Shown: piece by piece, positions 31,413 through 40,894 of the stretch
Numbering within the stretch: position 1 is the first letter of the stretch
How the letters are laid out: every line of letters starts with the position of its first letter
From: Desulfobacterales bacterium
Lineage (GTDB): Bacteria > Desulfobacterota > Desulfobacteria > Desulfobacterales > ETH-SRB1
DNA: 56,554 nt
Direction: 5' to 3'
Assembly: GCA_030610995.1 (NCBI GenBank)
Contig: JAUWQO010000007.1
Coordinates: forward strand, 1 to 56,554
Program-made: the position numbers and the translations under genes
Notes under the pieces: model-generated
What the model saw: only the letters and a program-made list of their open reading frames with translations
Database searches by the model: none
Told to the model about the DNA's origin: nothing

Positions 31413-32163
31413 TTACAAATCCTCCATCTGCTACGATATTTTGACCTGTTATATAAGTGTTCAGGTCGCTGGATAAGAACAGCACCACTTTGGATATTTC
31501 TTCCGGTCTGGCAAATCTTTTGACAGGTATTTGTGCGGAAAGTTCTTGAATTTCTTTATCGGAAAGCACTGATTGTGTTAACTCCGTCATGGTGAACCCG
31601 GGAGAGACGGCATTTACCAAAACGTTATACGCTCCCAGGTCAGCCGCCACTGCCTTGGTCATGCCAACCAATCCAAACTTGGTGGTAGAATAAATGGAAC
31701 GCTTAGGTTTTGTAATAACACTCCAAATTGAGGCGATATTCACTATGCGGCCATAATTAGCCTTTTTCATTAACCGACTGACCTGACGGCTAATCAAAAA
31801 AGGAGCCCGCAGATTCACTTGAGAAAGCAAGTCATAGTCCTCAACTTTGGTTGAATCAATAAAATCAATACGGTTCGTGCCTGCATTGTTTATACAAACG
31901 TCGATTCGCTTGCAATGCGCTATCTCATCCAGAAAACATTGCAACGATGCTGCATCTGCAAAATCGGCTTGAATATGCCGTATATTCGTTACTCCTGCAT
32001 CCGCATTATTTTGATTCAGTTCATTTATTTGCTTCGAATCAGTCCCAGTCAGAATAAGATCTGCTCCCGCGGCGTGAAAATCCCTGGCAAGAGCTGCCCC
32101 AATGCCCCGCGTAGCGCCGGTAACCAACACAACTTTGCCGGAAAAATTAATTTTAAAGGACAT
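31405..32163 (-). CDS. Short-chain dehydrogenase/reductase
   Basis: 252 residues, classical SDR. NAD(P) loop VVLVTGATRGIGAALARDF, NNAG in CINNAGTNRIDF, catalytic Ser in VNIASIWS and YxxxK in SIYSTTKFGLVGM are intact; the C-terminus FLSSDLNTYITGQNIVADGG is typical. It resembles FabG/gluconate-5-dehydrogenase-like enzymes and likely oxidises or reduces a hydroxyl of the block's sugar or cyclitol intermediate. It overlaps the cyclase gene by eight bases. Confidence 0.9.
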   Translation of the reverse strand: MSFKINFSGKVVLVTGATRGIGAALARDFHAAGADLILTGTDSKQINELNQNNADAGVTNIRHIQADFADAASLQCFLDEIAHCKRIDVCINNAGTNRIDFIDSTKVEDYDLLSQVNLRAPFLISRQVSRLMKKANYGRIVNIASIWSVITKPKRSIYSTTKFGLVGMTKAVAADLGAYNVLVNAVSPGFTMTELTQSVLSDKEIQELSAQIPVKRFARPEEISKVVLFLSSDLNTYITGQNIVADGGFVSV

Positions 32164-32172
32164 GAATGCTCC

Positions 32173-33093
32173 TCATAAGCTTATCTCTAAATCCCGGAGT
32201 AAATTTTTTACTGCTGCCATCTCCATGTTCAGCCGGCATTGTTGTGTATAAGTACTAATGTGAGGTGTCAATAAAACCTGTTCAAATTCACACAAACGGC
32301 CAGCGTAAGGCTCCTGCCGGAATACATCGAACCAGGCGCCTCTTACTTTGCCATTCTCAAGCGCCTTGATCAATGCATCCTCATCTACCAGCTCGCCTCG
32401 GGCAGCGTTAAGAATTATCACTCCATTTTGCATTTTGCGGAACTCGTTCTCTCCTAAAATTACCTCGTTCCCGCTCGCATGCAGCGAAATAATCGACACT
32501 TCGCTCAAGCCTTCCGCCAGAGAGACCACTCGTTCGTCATTGTTGAGTCGGCTATCCGATAAAAAAGGGTCGGCTACAAACACTACCGCTCCGAAATTAC
32601 GCAACAATTCTCCAACACGTCGGCCAATACGACCATAACCTATAAGCAAAACCTTGGTTCCTATCAGACCTGTTCCGACAGCCTTCTGCCACCTTCCGGC
32701 ATGCATTGATGCGTTAGCTGAAACAAGTCCACGGCATAAAGCAAGCAGGACGGCCAAAGTCATTTCCGCAACCGCCTGAGCCGGTTCATCAGGAGTATTT
32801 GATACTTTAATACCCAGCTCTTTCGCTGTTTCCAGATCAACATTATCCATGCCAATGCCCACACGTGCAATTGCCCGCAATTGAGGAAATGAAGTCAAAA
32901 CCTGGCGATTAAGCGGTTCCAGCCCAGCAATGAGACCATCTACTCCCTGTAAATGAGCCATGATTTCCGCCTCTGTCAGGCGACGGCCAAACGGATTTGC
33001 TACTACTTCGACACCTGCCTTCTCCAATATTTTAAGTGGTTTTTTTTCATTAGCCGCGAAAGATGATGGGCCAATGGCAACACGATATGTCAT
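32173..33093 (-). CDS. D-2-hydroxyacid dehydrogenase (SerA-like)
   Basis: 306 residues. Catalytic Arg in RAIARVGIGMDNVD, NAD loop LIGYGRIGRRVGELLRNFG, catalytic Glu in WFDVFRQEPYAG and His in LLTPHISTYT define the D-isomer-specific 2-hydroxyacid dehydrogenase family. No regulatory ACT domain is present, unlike many housekeeping SerA proteins. In this block it could interconvert a 2-keto acid and 2-hydroxy acid made by, or fed to, the HpcH/HpaI aldolase. Confidence 0.9.
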   Translation of the reverse strand: MTYRVAIGPSSFAANEKKPLKILEKAGVEVVANPFGRRLTEAEIMAHLQGVDGLIAGLEPLNRQVLTSFPQLRAIARVGIGMDNVDLETAKELGIKVSNTPDEPAQAVAEMTLAVLLALCRGLVSANASMHAGRWQKAVGTGLIGTKVLLIGYGRIGRRVGELLRNFGAVVFVADPFLSDSRLNNDERVVSLAEGLSEVSIISLHASGNEVILGENEFRKMQNGVIILNAARGELVDEDALIKALENGKVRGAWFDVFRQEPYAGRLCEFEQVLLTPHISTYTQQCRLNMEMAAVKNLLRDLEISL

Positions 33094-33125
33094 TTTAAAA
33101 ATCCTGTAATTCTGTTAAACAGTTT

Positions 33126-33689
33126 TTAGCTTGCCGGATATTCTGCCTTGCCGATTATTGCATCACATACAGCCAATAGCCAGATTTGATGTGTCGTTTC
33201 AATTATATTATAGGCTTTACTGTCAATCCAAAAGTTTAATTCTCCGGCGTTTTTTAAAGGATTATCTACATTAAAACCGGTGAAAGTAACCACGAAGATA
33301 CCAATCTTTTTTGCTGTTTTTGCAGCATTCAACATGTTTTCCGATCGTCCGCTTGAACTAATTAAGATGACAAGGTCGCCTTCATCTCCGTACATCTTAA
33401 TTGCTTTTGAAACCCAATCTGCGTATCCGTAATCATTCGAAAGGCACGTTATTAGACCAGCTTCATTAAAATCTATCATCCTTATACCGGCATTCTTTGT
33501 AAAATCAACAGCGCAATGGCTCGCGATTGCAGCACTTCCACCATTTCCTGCAATTATTGTCTTCCTTTTGTTTTTGTTCACCTCAACCAATCTGTTTTTC
33601 AGATCAAGGAGTTTTTTATTCAAATAATCTCCGGCAAAGCTGGCTCTATAAAGCTTAAAATAGTCATCAAACCAAGTTTCATTTACCAC
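33126..33689 (-). CDS. SIS-domain sugar isomerase (GmhA-like)
   Basis: 187 residues. IIAGNGGSAAIASHCAVDFT and VILISSSGRSENMLNAAKTA are the two phosphosugar-binding loops of GmhA-type SIS proteins. In the C-terminal helix, IIETTHQIWLLAVCDAI keeps one His of the GmhA zinc/active site, but the second His (five residues on) is Leu, so sedoheptulose-7-phosphate isomerase activity is uncertain. It would supply a ketose or aldose phosphate to the cyclase block. GTG 33689 overlaps the upstream gene by seven bases. Confidence 0.85.
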   Translation of the reverse strand: MVNETWFDDYFKLYRASFAGDYLNKKLLDLKNRLVEVNKNKRKTIIAGNGGSAAIASHCAVDFTKNAGIRMIDFNEAGLITCLSNDYGYADWVSKAIKMYGDEGDLVILISSSGRSENMLNAAKTAKKIGIFVVTFTGFNVDNPLKNAGELNFWIDSKAYNIIETTHQIWLLAVCDAIIGKAEYPAS

Positions 33690-34687
33690 GCTTTTCTCCT
33701 TTCCCTATTATATATTTTATCGACGATTTTCATTAGCTTAAGCGCATCTGCGGAATTTCCGACCGGCACGGGAATATCTTTTTCTATGCAATCAAAAAAA
33801 CCCTCGATTTCCGAATTCCAGAAATTATCTGCTTTATAATAAAATTTTTCCTCATCTTTCCAAGTTGCGGCAGGAGCGCTTGTTCTGCTTTTAGCTATTG
33901 ATAGAACTTCGTCTCCATATGTGTTGGATGACGTTTTCAATCCATTTAAAACCATGTAGCCTTTTTCGCAGAATATCTCCAAGGAAAACAAATGCCGCCA
34001 TTGTGTCATTGTGGAATGGAGAGAGGCGACCACATTTGTTTTAGTATTTTTCATCATAGCGAAAACATTGTCTTCGATATCTAATTTCCAGTATAAATTA
34101 GAAACAAATGCTTTAACCTCGTCAAAATTATCTGCCACATATAGGAACAAGTCCAACATATGAATGCCTTGATCGAGCAGGATTCCACCTCCTGCCAATT
34201 CGCGCTTAGCCCTCCAGCCTTCGTAGAAGGAGCTATCCACACTTTTCCCATATCTCCCGCGCATCCAAAGAACATTTCCAAAAATTTTGGAATCCAGGAT
34301 TGACATCATTTTTTTTATGCTGCCATGGTGACGATGGTTAAAACCATACATCAATTTAAAGTCTGACAACTTCTGTTCCACCCCAATTATTTCTCTTACG
34401 TCATTTGCGGTAAAGGCAGGAGGTTTTTCACAAAAAACATGCTTCCCTGATTCCAACCCTTTTATTGTTAATTCCTTGTTAAGATAGTTAGGAGTACAAA
34501 TAAATACTGCATCTATATTATCAGACTTCATTATTTCATCTATCGTCGAGTTAACCTTTATTCCAGTTGAAGAAATATCTTGATACGGATCTGATATCGC
34601 AATTACCTTTCCCCGTTTATTTGCGTTTATAGTATCGTAACGGATTTGGCCCATTTTGCCAAAACCAATAATTCCTATGTTAATCAC
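33683..34687 (-). CDS. Gfo/Idh/MocA-family oxidoreductase
   Basis: 334 residues. The N-terminal Rossmann domain starts NIGIIGFGKMGQIRYDTI, with FICTPNYLNKELTIKGLESG and HVFCEKPPAFTANDV (the EKP catalytic Lys); the C-terminal half has MYGFNHRHHGS and GGILLDQGIHMLDLFLY with the catalytic His/Asp. It oxidises or reduces a sugar or inositol-type substrate. It opens the cyclase/aldolase block (first transcribed), with GTG 34687 preceded by GGAG. Confidence 0.9.
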   Translation of the reverse strand: MINIGIIGFGKMGQIRYDTINANKRGKVIAISDPYQDISSTGIKVNSTIDEIMKSDNIDAVFICTPNYLNKELTIKGLESGKHVFCEKPPAFTANDVREIIGVEQKLSDFKLMYGFNHRHHGSIKKMMSILDSKIFGNVLWMRGRYGKSVDSSFYEGWRAKRELAGGGILLDQGIHMLDLFLYVADNFDEVKAFVSNLYWKLDIEDNVFAMMKNTKTNVVASLHSTMTQWRHLFSLEIFCEKGYMVLNGLKTSSNTYGDEVLSIAKSRTSAPAATWKDEEKFYYKADNFWNSEIEGFFDCIEKDIPVPVGNSADALKLMKIVDKIYNRERRKAW

Positions 34688-34732
34688 TTTGCTCCTCCAT
34701 GTAATTCCTGATCCATTACAAAACCAAATCTC

Positions 34733-36295
34733 CTACCGCATGAATCCTACCAAAGATAAAACTTTCCCAATATAGTCTTTTAACTCATGACGCTTCAGTC
34801 CTAACAGCCCTGGAAAAATCCAACACAATGCCATTACGGTGATTAAATAGGAAAAGCCTGAAATAAGCAACTGAGATACAGCACCAATCACTCCAGAGCT
34901 TTCATCGATAAAGCTACCATAAAGGCCATTAGTAACATATCCTATTATTAATAGCGGGATTAAGACAATGAATTGAAAGCTCAAGTATTTGACAAAACGC
35001 TCTCTTATGATCTTACACACGTAAAACAGCGAAACATTAACAACAATAACCTGTGTTGTTATCATTTTTAATGACAACCCGACCGCCCCCAGCCCCATAC
35101 CTGGGATAAAGAAGCTATTTGGAGCCATTAAGAAATAACTAAAAATGAATCCAAGTGCGAGTGAAAAAAGACCTATATTCCTCGATAAATCCGTTCTTTC
35201 AAGTGCCATAAGCATGCTGCCGCAAAACTGACCATATGTCTGATGAATCGGGTAACACAACATTATCATTAACGACACCTTGGCCCCGGAGTACTGAGCC
35301 CCTCCAATTAAGTAGATAATTTCTCTGGAGTGAAATAAAAAAAAAATTGAAAAAAACGCTGACACAAAATAGAAAATCCGGCTTTTTTGGAATAAGGTTT
35401 GTATATATGATTTGTTGTTTTCCCCGTGCGCTTTTGCAACCATTTGCCTGAATATCGGCACCATAGCTCCCGTAAATAATATACATACAGCGCTCAAGCG
35501 CAAAGCAAGACTATAGTATCCTTGCGAAACTGATCCCGATATGATCTGTAAGAACCAGCGGTCAAAATACACAAAAAGGAAGCTAAATAGCGACAAAGTA
35601 AGCAACGGATGAGAATAGGAAACAAAATACTTCAACACTTCTTTTGACTCGCTCAAGTTAACTTTAGCAAATCTAAATCGAAAAACATGCTTGTTTCTCA
35701 AATATATTGCAAAGACGATAATAAATAAGAAAAAAACAAATATTCGCAGGCCAAAAAAGGTAGACAGTGTCAGGGCTCTGTTAAAAAACAACGCAAGCAA
35801 CAACATAAACCCGATTATCGTCACAATTATGCGGCGTATCTCGAGCCCAACAGTAGCCTCTTTGCTATCAGAAAGACCGGTGAGCCCTACGCTAAGATAC
35901 ATCAAATAAGCGAGAATTGCTCCTGCGTAAATATACCCGACCTCTTGACCTGGCCAGAAATAGGCCGAAAATCCAGCCTGATTTACAAGGGCTATTCCTG
36001 ATAGCAAGATGATTCCCAATGCTAAACAGAAATAAAAATAAAGAGTTGTAGCGGTTATTGTCTCTTTGTATTTTGATGAATAATTGAAGTGCGTCGTCCC
36101 CGTGTTCAGATCCAAAACACCGACAATTTCCTGAAAGCTATCTCGAAGGAAATTGAAATTCCCATAATGCGCGGGGCCAAGTGCCCTTGGTACAATAAAT
36201 ACCATTGCGGCATTTATTACTGCGCCACCGAAATTATTGATCAGTTTACTTAGGAATCGCTGAGTTGAGGAACTGTTTTTCAATTTAATGTGCAT
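34733..36295 (-). CDS. Wzx-like oligosaccharide flippase
   Basis: 520 residues and about 14 predicted membrane helices, starting LINNFGGAVINAAMVFIVPR, ALGPAHYGNFNFLRD, the standard opening of polysaccharide-transport (PST/MOP) flippases. It should move the undecaprenyl-linked repeat unit across the inner membrane for Wzy polymerisation. Position between the two biosynthetic blocks and intact length support function. Confidence 0.92.
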   Translation of the reverse strand: MHIKLKNSSSTQRFLSKLINNFGGAVINAAMVFIVPRALGPAHYGNFNFLRDSFQEIVGVLDLNTGTTHFNYSSKYKETITATTLYFYFCLALGIILLSGIALVNQAGFSAYFWPGQEVGYIYAGAILAYLMYLSVGLTGLSDSKEATVGLEIRRIIVTIIGFMLLLALFFNRALTLSTFFGLRIFVFFLFIIVFAIYLRNKHVFRFRFAKVNLSESKEVLKYFVSYSHPLLTLSLFSFLFVYFDRWFLQIISGSVSQGYYSLALRLSAVCILFTGAMVPIFRQMVAKAHGENNKSYIQTLFQKSRIFYFVSAFFSIFFLFHSREIIYLIGGAQYSGAKVSLMIMLCYPIHQTYGQFCGSMLMALERTDLSRNIGLFSLALGFIFSYFLMAPNSFFIPGMGLGAVGLSLKMITTQVIVVNVSLFYVCKIIRERFVKYLSFQFIVLIPLLIIGYVTNGLYGSFIDESSGVIGAVSQLLISGFSYLITVMALCWIFPGLLGLKRHELKDYIGKVLSLVGFMR

Positions 36296-36347
36296 CTCCT
36301 AATATTTAAATTGGCAGATAATTCAAAACTGGTAAATTACACAATTT

Positions 36348-37148
36348 TTAAGGCTTTAATATAAGTCCTTGGCCCTGAGGCAAAGCCAGAACCTTAACAT
36401 TTCTTTTTTTACAAAATTCATCAAACTTCCTTCTATGAGAAACGGCGCTTGGATGGCCATAATCATCTAACAAAATCACAGCGTTGCTCACCATTTTATC
36501 CCAAAAATATTCTGCAGCAGCGACTTCAGCATCAGCATTATTCATATCTAATGATAAATACGCAATTTTTTTTGCCTCTACTAATGGCAGTGTGTTCGGC
36601 ACTTTTCCTTTAACAATTATTACATTTGGAAAATTTCTAAAGGTCGTCTTAACTTCTTCATAACATTCTTTATATTCCGACAAAACTTCCGGATTAAGAT
36701 ATTCTCTTTGTTCCTTTTCCATAGCGTCTAAAGGAAATCCAGAAAATGTATCAAGTAGATAAAACTTTTTATCTAAATTTTGAAAATCAGTGTAGTGCAT
36801 TATTACTCGTGAGAGAAATCCTAAATTTACACCACATTCAACAAAATCTCCCTCTATTGTTTTGGCCAAAGTTGCAGCCCAGCAGGCCACATGTGCCCTC
36901 CAATAAATCTCCCCAGGATGATTCTTTAAAGCACCTGTTTGTTTACCCATATTATAAGATTCAAGGAAGAACTCATCGTCCATGAAATTACCAATAAAAT
37001 TCGTGACTAGTCCATTCTCGATAGAGGAAGGATTTACTAATATGCCAATATTTTCATTTTTATTAGTTATAATCTGCTTTAAACGGCTCAATTTTATTTT
37101 GATTTTATTTGGAAGCATAAGCTTGAGAATTGATTTTATCTTTGTCAT
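36348..37148 (-). CDS. TylF-like sugar O-methyltransferase
   Basis: 266 residues. GDFVECGVNLGFLSRVIMHY is the SAM-binding loop, KFYLLDTFSGFP binds the ribose, and LSLDMNNADAEVAAAEYFW, AVILLDDYGHPS match the metal-dependent TylF/MycF family that methylates sugar hydroxyls. It probably decorates a residue of the repeat unit. The first ~50 residues are basic and not conserved. Confidence 0.82.
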   Translation of the reverse strand: MTKIKSILKLMLPNKIKIKLSRLKQIITNKNENIGILVNPSSIENGLVTNFIGNFMDDEFFLESYNMGKQTGALKNHPGEIYWRAHVACWAATLAKTIEGDFVECGVNLGFLSRVIMHYTDFQNLDKKFYLLDTFSGFPLDAMEKEQREYLNPEVLSEYKECYEEVKTTFRNFPNVIIVKGKVPNTLPLVEAKKIAYLSLDMNNADAEVAAAEYFWDKMVSNAVILLDDYGHPSAVSHRRKFDEFCKKRNVKVLALPQGQGLILKP

Positions 37149-37233
37149 AAAAGCTCTCCTGTGATTTTATGTGTTAGGGGCTGGCTTTGCTATGAAAGCG
37201 TTCCCCTTTCTTGAATTTGAGAAATATGTAAAG

Positions 37234-38187
37234 CTATCCCTCCAAATGGTCGACAGGTGGAACTCGCTTCACAAACCCATGGACAACCCCTTTAATAAAG
37301 AAGAAGCCATCCGAGACTTTCCGTGATGATATCGAGTTCCTGATGCCATATCTCACGATACCAGCTATATTGCGAAGGCATGAAACGTATACATCCGGTC
37401 TGTCTTTCATAATTATCCTGTTGAAAAAGATTTCATTTCTAGTCCTATAATAAGTATTCACCGGATTTTCAAATGATTGAACATATGATTCATGGTCATG
37501 ATAGACTATACTTCCAGGACACGTAGCCATGGTCCATCCATTATGTCTTCCACGCCATTGCCATTCTACCTCTTCCGAATAGAGGTAAAACCCAGCCCTC
37601 ATCAATCCAACCATCTTCGCCATTTGGCACCTAACCAGAATGCATGGACCCCGCACATACCCTACCTCGACGAATTCTTTGCCTTCAACGTTGGCCTCAT
37701 CGTGCCAAGTAAATCTCCCTGGATTATTATCGCCTGCTTTATTAAGCCATGCATCGTGCTTGTCATTTTTCCCCGCCAGCAATATCTCTGGGCCTAGAAT
37801 ACCAATCTTCCGATTATTTTCCGCTACTGCAATCAACCGGCTCAAAGAGTCACTTTGGACATAGCCGTCATTAGACATCAAACAATAGTAATCAATAGAA
37901 TAGTTCTGTGAATTGAGGTATTGCATAGCGTAATTCATACCCCCAGCAAATCCCCTGTTTATTTTTAATCTAATTGTTTGTACAGACGGATAAGCACTAT
38001 TAATCTTATCAGTCAAATCAAATTTAGAGCCATTATCTAAAAATAAGACCTTCAAGTTGGGATAGTCACTACTTAATACAGACTCGAGGCACCGCAAAAT
38101 TTTCCTATCATCATTGTAGGACAAAGCAATTGCAAAAACTGACGGGTAATTCTCATTAGTAGTAACCATTTGTCCTTTTTTTTTCAT
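37234..38187 (-). CDS. Glycosyltransferase family 2 (rhamnosyltransferase-like)
   Basis: 317 residues from ATG 38187. AIALSYNDDRKILRCLESVL, LFLDNGSKFD, INRGFAGGMNYAM and YCLMSNDGYV mark the GT-A domain; FYLYSEEVEWQWRGRHNGW and GSIVYHDHES are the acceptor and metal-binding regions typical of rhamnosyltransferase-like GT2 enzymes. The donor sugar is unknown; the CDP-6-deoxysugar made by the genes to the right is an attractive candidate. Confidence 0.88.
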   Translation of the reverse strand: MKKKGQMVTTNENYPSVFAIALSYNDDRKILRCLESVLSSDYPNLKVLFLDNGSKFDLTDKINSAYPSVQTIRLKINRGFAGGMNYAMQYLNSQNYSIDYYCLMSNDGYVQSDSLSRLIAVAENNRKIGILGPEILLAGKNDKHDAWLNKAGDNNPGRFTWHDEANVEGKEFVEVGYVRGPCILVRCQMAKMVGLMRAGFYLYSEEVEWQWRGRHNGWTMATCPGSIVYHDHESYVQSFENPVNTYYRTRNEIFFNRIIMKDRPDVYVSCLRNIAGIVRYGIRNSISSRKVSDGFFFIKGVVHGFVKRVPPVDHLEG

Positions 38188-38247
38188 CAATCAACCGTCA
38201 TGTCTGCTTAAAAATCGATTAAAACCACTCCAATTTGAAAAGCAAAA

Positions 38248-39099
38248 CTATCTCTTTCTTTTTATAATACCATTTAATTTACTGCTATCTCCCCAAAAGG
38301 CCATCGGCTCATAATCAGGGTATGGGTAATATCCCAAATTCAGGTGAATGCTTCTTTTCTTCCTTTCTAAGTGGTTCTCCAAGAGTTTCCTGATAGAAAC
38401 AGGAGTACCGCTACAGCAGTTAATAATTCCATAAACTTTATTTTGCATTGCAATCTTAACTATATATTCAGCCACCTTTTCAACGGGCAGATAATCCCGC
38501 AACTGCTCGCCTCCCGACATGTTGAAACTGGTTTCGCCGTTTTGCAACGTTCTATCCAATTGTGAAAGAATCGCATTGGGGCTTTGACCTTTTCCATACA
38601 TGTAAAACAGGCGAACCCATTTTAGCTCAAAATTAATCTTTTTTTGCAGTTGTTCCAGAAACTTTCGTAAAGTATCCTTTGCTATGGCATAAGGATTATC
38701 GGGCATTGTTGCCATTGTTTCGTTTAATGCCCCGCTTTGCATTCCATATTCAAAGCAGGTTCCAATAACAACAACCTTTTTCAATCCGTTCTCAATTATA
38801 TTTTTTACGAAACAACAGTTTCGTGGCAGGTTTCGTTCAATGTGAAATAATTCATTATAATTAGGTAATCCTTCCCAAGCGAGGTGGATTATTTGATCAG
38901 GTTCATTAAAAAAGGCAAACCAATCTTTTTTGTCCTCGTTTAAATCAGCTTGAATATAATCTACTTTTTCAATCCAACTAAATTGTAGTTGATTTTTATG
39001 TTCGATTGAAGTTGCTATTATTTTATGTTCATACTTTAGCAATTCTTTGACAACATAATTTCCGATAAAACCCGTTGCACCGGTGACTAATACTTTCAT
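38248..39099 (-). CDS. NAD-dependent epimerase/reductase of the CDP-sugar module
   Basis: 283 residues from ATG 39099 (AAGGA seven bases upstream). KVLVTGATGFIGNYVVKELL is the Rossmann loop, NPYAIAKDTLRKFL carries the YxxxK catalytic pair, and QLRDYLPVEKVAEYIVKIA is the usual extended-SDR region. In loci with RfbF, RfbG and a C-methyltransferase this gene normally supplies the final 4-keto reduction. The product of the module would then be a branched 6-deoxyhexose. Confidence 0.85.
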   Translation of the reverse strand: MKVLVTGATGFIGNYVVKELLKYEHKIIATSIEHKNQLQFSWIEKVDYIQADLNEDKKDWFAFFNEPDQIIHLAWEGLPNYNELFHIERNLPRNCCFVKNIIENGLKKVVVIGTCFEYGMQSGALNETMATMPDNPYAIAKDTLRKFLEQLQKKINFELKWVRLFYMYGKGQSPNAILSQLDRTLQNGETSFNMSGGEQLRDYLPVEKVAEYIVKIAMQNKVYGIINCCSGTPVSIRKLLENHLERKKRSIHLNLGYYPYPDYEPMAFWGDSSKLNGIIKRKR

Positions 39100-39116
39100 G
39101 TTATATCCTTCATTAA

Positions 39117-40343
39117 TCATAACACCTTGATTTCCGGCACGGCTACTACAAACTTCCCGCCCCACTCCCGAATATAATTTAATTGCTCGGTTATCTCATT
39201 TTTAATATTCCACGGCAGGATTAGCACATAATCCGGCGTCGATCTGATAATTTCATCTTCCTTAACGACGGGTATGTGACTCCCGGGCAAAAACATGCCC
39301 TGTTTATGAGGGGATGCATCAACAACAAATTCAATTAAATCTTTTTTTACACCGCAGTAATTAAGCAGGGTGTTGCCTTTAGCCGCCGCACCATAAGCCG
39401 CTACTTTTTTACCGTCTTTTTTTTGTTTTATAAGAAAATTAATCAAATCATACTTCACTCTATCTGCTTTATTCCGGAATCCGTCATAATATTCGGTTGT
39501 ATACGTTCCTTGTGATTTTTCTTCATGAAGAAGTGCCGTAACATTTGGTGAAATATTCTTTGAAGTATCATCTTTATGTTTGCCATATATGCGCAATGAG
39601 CCGCCATGCGTAGGTATTTGTTCGACGTCAAATAATTCAAGACCATGTTTCTCAAAAATAAGTTTTGCTGTGGAAAACGAAAAATATGAGAAATGCTCAT
39701 GATAGATGGTATCAAATTGATTTTGTTCAATAAGCTGCATAAGATGGGGAAATTCTAATGTAATAACACCATTGTCTTTAAGCGCAATTTTCAGTCCAGC
39801 CACAAAATCGCTAATATCCGGCACATGGGCCAAGACATTATTGCCGATAATCAAATCAGCTTTTTTCCCTTCTTGCGAGAGTCTTTCCGCAAGGTCAGCG
39901 CCGAAAAACTCTTCTAATGTATAAACTCCCTTCTCCCTGGCTGCCTGGGCGGTGTTGGCACTCGGCTCAATCCCAAGACAGGATATTCGTTTTTGCAGAA
40001 AATATTGCAACAGGTACCCGTCATTGGAGGCAATTTCCATTACGTGGGATTCACCGTCCAATCGCAATCGGTCTGTGATCATGTCTACATATTTTTTTGC
40101 ATGATCCAACCAGGAAGTGGAAAAAGAGGAAAAATAAGCATAATCATGGCTAAAAATTTCATCTGATTTTTTATACTCGTCAATCTGCACCAGAAAACAT
40201 TTATCGCATACATAGAGTTTTAGCGGATAAAAAACTTCAGGTTCGTTTAGCTGGTCTTTGGTAAGAAAAGAGTTGGAAGGGGGAGCATTGACCAGATCAA
40301 TGAATTCGTGAGTCAATTTATGGTAACAAAAACGGCATTTCAC
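39117..40343 (-). CDS. Sugar C-methyltransferase (TylCIII/NovU-like)
   Basis: 408 residues from GTG 40343, which shares its last base with the TAG of the upstream gene. An N-terminal zinc-binding domain (CRFCYHKL, CDKCFLVQ), a SAM domain (HVMEIASNDGYLLQYF), the active-site motif YHEHFSYFSFSTAKL, and the C-terminal domain (KVAAYGAAAKGNTLLNYCG, DASPHKQGMFLPGSHI) are those of enzymes that methylate C-3 of 4-keto-6-deoxy nucleotide sugars. With RfbF/RfbG this points to a CDP-3-C-methyl-6-deoxyhexose. Confidence 0.9.
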   Translation of the reverse strand: MKCRFCYHKLTHEFIDLVNAPPSNSFLTKDQLNEPEVFYPLKLYVCDKCFLVQIDEYKKSDEIFSHDYAYFSSFSTSWLDHAKKYVDMITDRLRLDGESHVMEIASNDGYLLQYFLQKRISCLGIEPSANTAQAAREKGVYTLEEFFGADLAERLSQEGKKADLIIGNNVLAHVPDISDFVAGLKIALKDNGVITLEFPHLMQLIEQNQFDTIYHEHFSYFSFSTAKLIFEKHGLELFDVEQIPTHGGSLRIYGKHKDDTSKNISPNVTALLHEEKSQGTYTTEYYDGFRNKADRVKYDLINFLIKQKKDGKKVAAYGAAAKGNTLLNYCGVKKDLIEFVVDASPHKQGMFLPGSHIPVVKEDEIIRSTPDYVLILPWNIKNEITEQLNYIREWGGKFVVAVPEIKVL

Positions 40344-40894
40344 TAGAGTTGAATCCCTCCGAAATCTTGAGGCAGCAGAGAACATCTTTCATCTTTGTCG
40401 GATATTTCAGTAACTTTTAAAGGCCACAAAATGTTGATCATGGGATCGTTATAACGCACACCATCTTCATGTTCGGGACTGTAAAACTCCGTATGAAAAT
40501 AAAGGAGTTCACAATCTTCTTCTAATGTTTGAAATCCATGCGCAAACCCTTCGGGGATGTACATCATCTTCATGTTTTTAGAAGACAAAGTTTCTCCGTG
40601 CCATTTTAAAAAAGTTGAAGAATCGCTTCGCAGATCTATCATAACATCCAAGACTGAACCGCGAAGGCATTTGACCATTTTAATCTCTGCCTTGGGAGAC
40701 CACTGGAAGTGCATCCCACGGATAGCGCCTTTTTGTCTGGTCATTGAGTGATTGACCTGAACTATGTTCTTGCCACACAGAATATCCCGTAATTCCTGTT
40801 TGCAGAAAACACGGGCGAAAAAGCCCCTGTCATCTGTGAATAGTTCTGGTTCGATTACAAAGGCATCTTCTAATGGAAGTTTATGGATTCTCAT
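40343..40894 (-). CDS. RfbC-like 3,5-epimerase
   Basis: 183 residues, cupin fold. VNHSMTRQKGAIRGMHFQ holds the catalytic His, VLDVMIDLR the Asp, and MYIPEGFAHGFQTLEE the usual strand. It is a dTDP-4-dehydrorhamnose 3,5-epimerase homologue, but the neighbours make CDP sugars, so a CDP-4-keto-6-deoxyglucose epimerase is more likely. It overlaps rfbG by 14 bases. Confidence 0.9.
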   Translation of the reverse strand: MRIHKLPLEDAFVIEPELFTDDRGFFARVFCKQELRDILCGKNIVQVNHSMTRQKGAIRGMHFQWSPKAEIKMVKCLRGSVLDVMIDLRSDSSTFLKWHGETLSSKNMKMMYIPEGFAHGFQTLEEDCELLYFHTEFYSPEHEDGVRYNDPMINILWPLKVTEISDKDERCSLLPQDFGGIQL

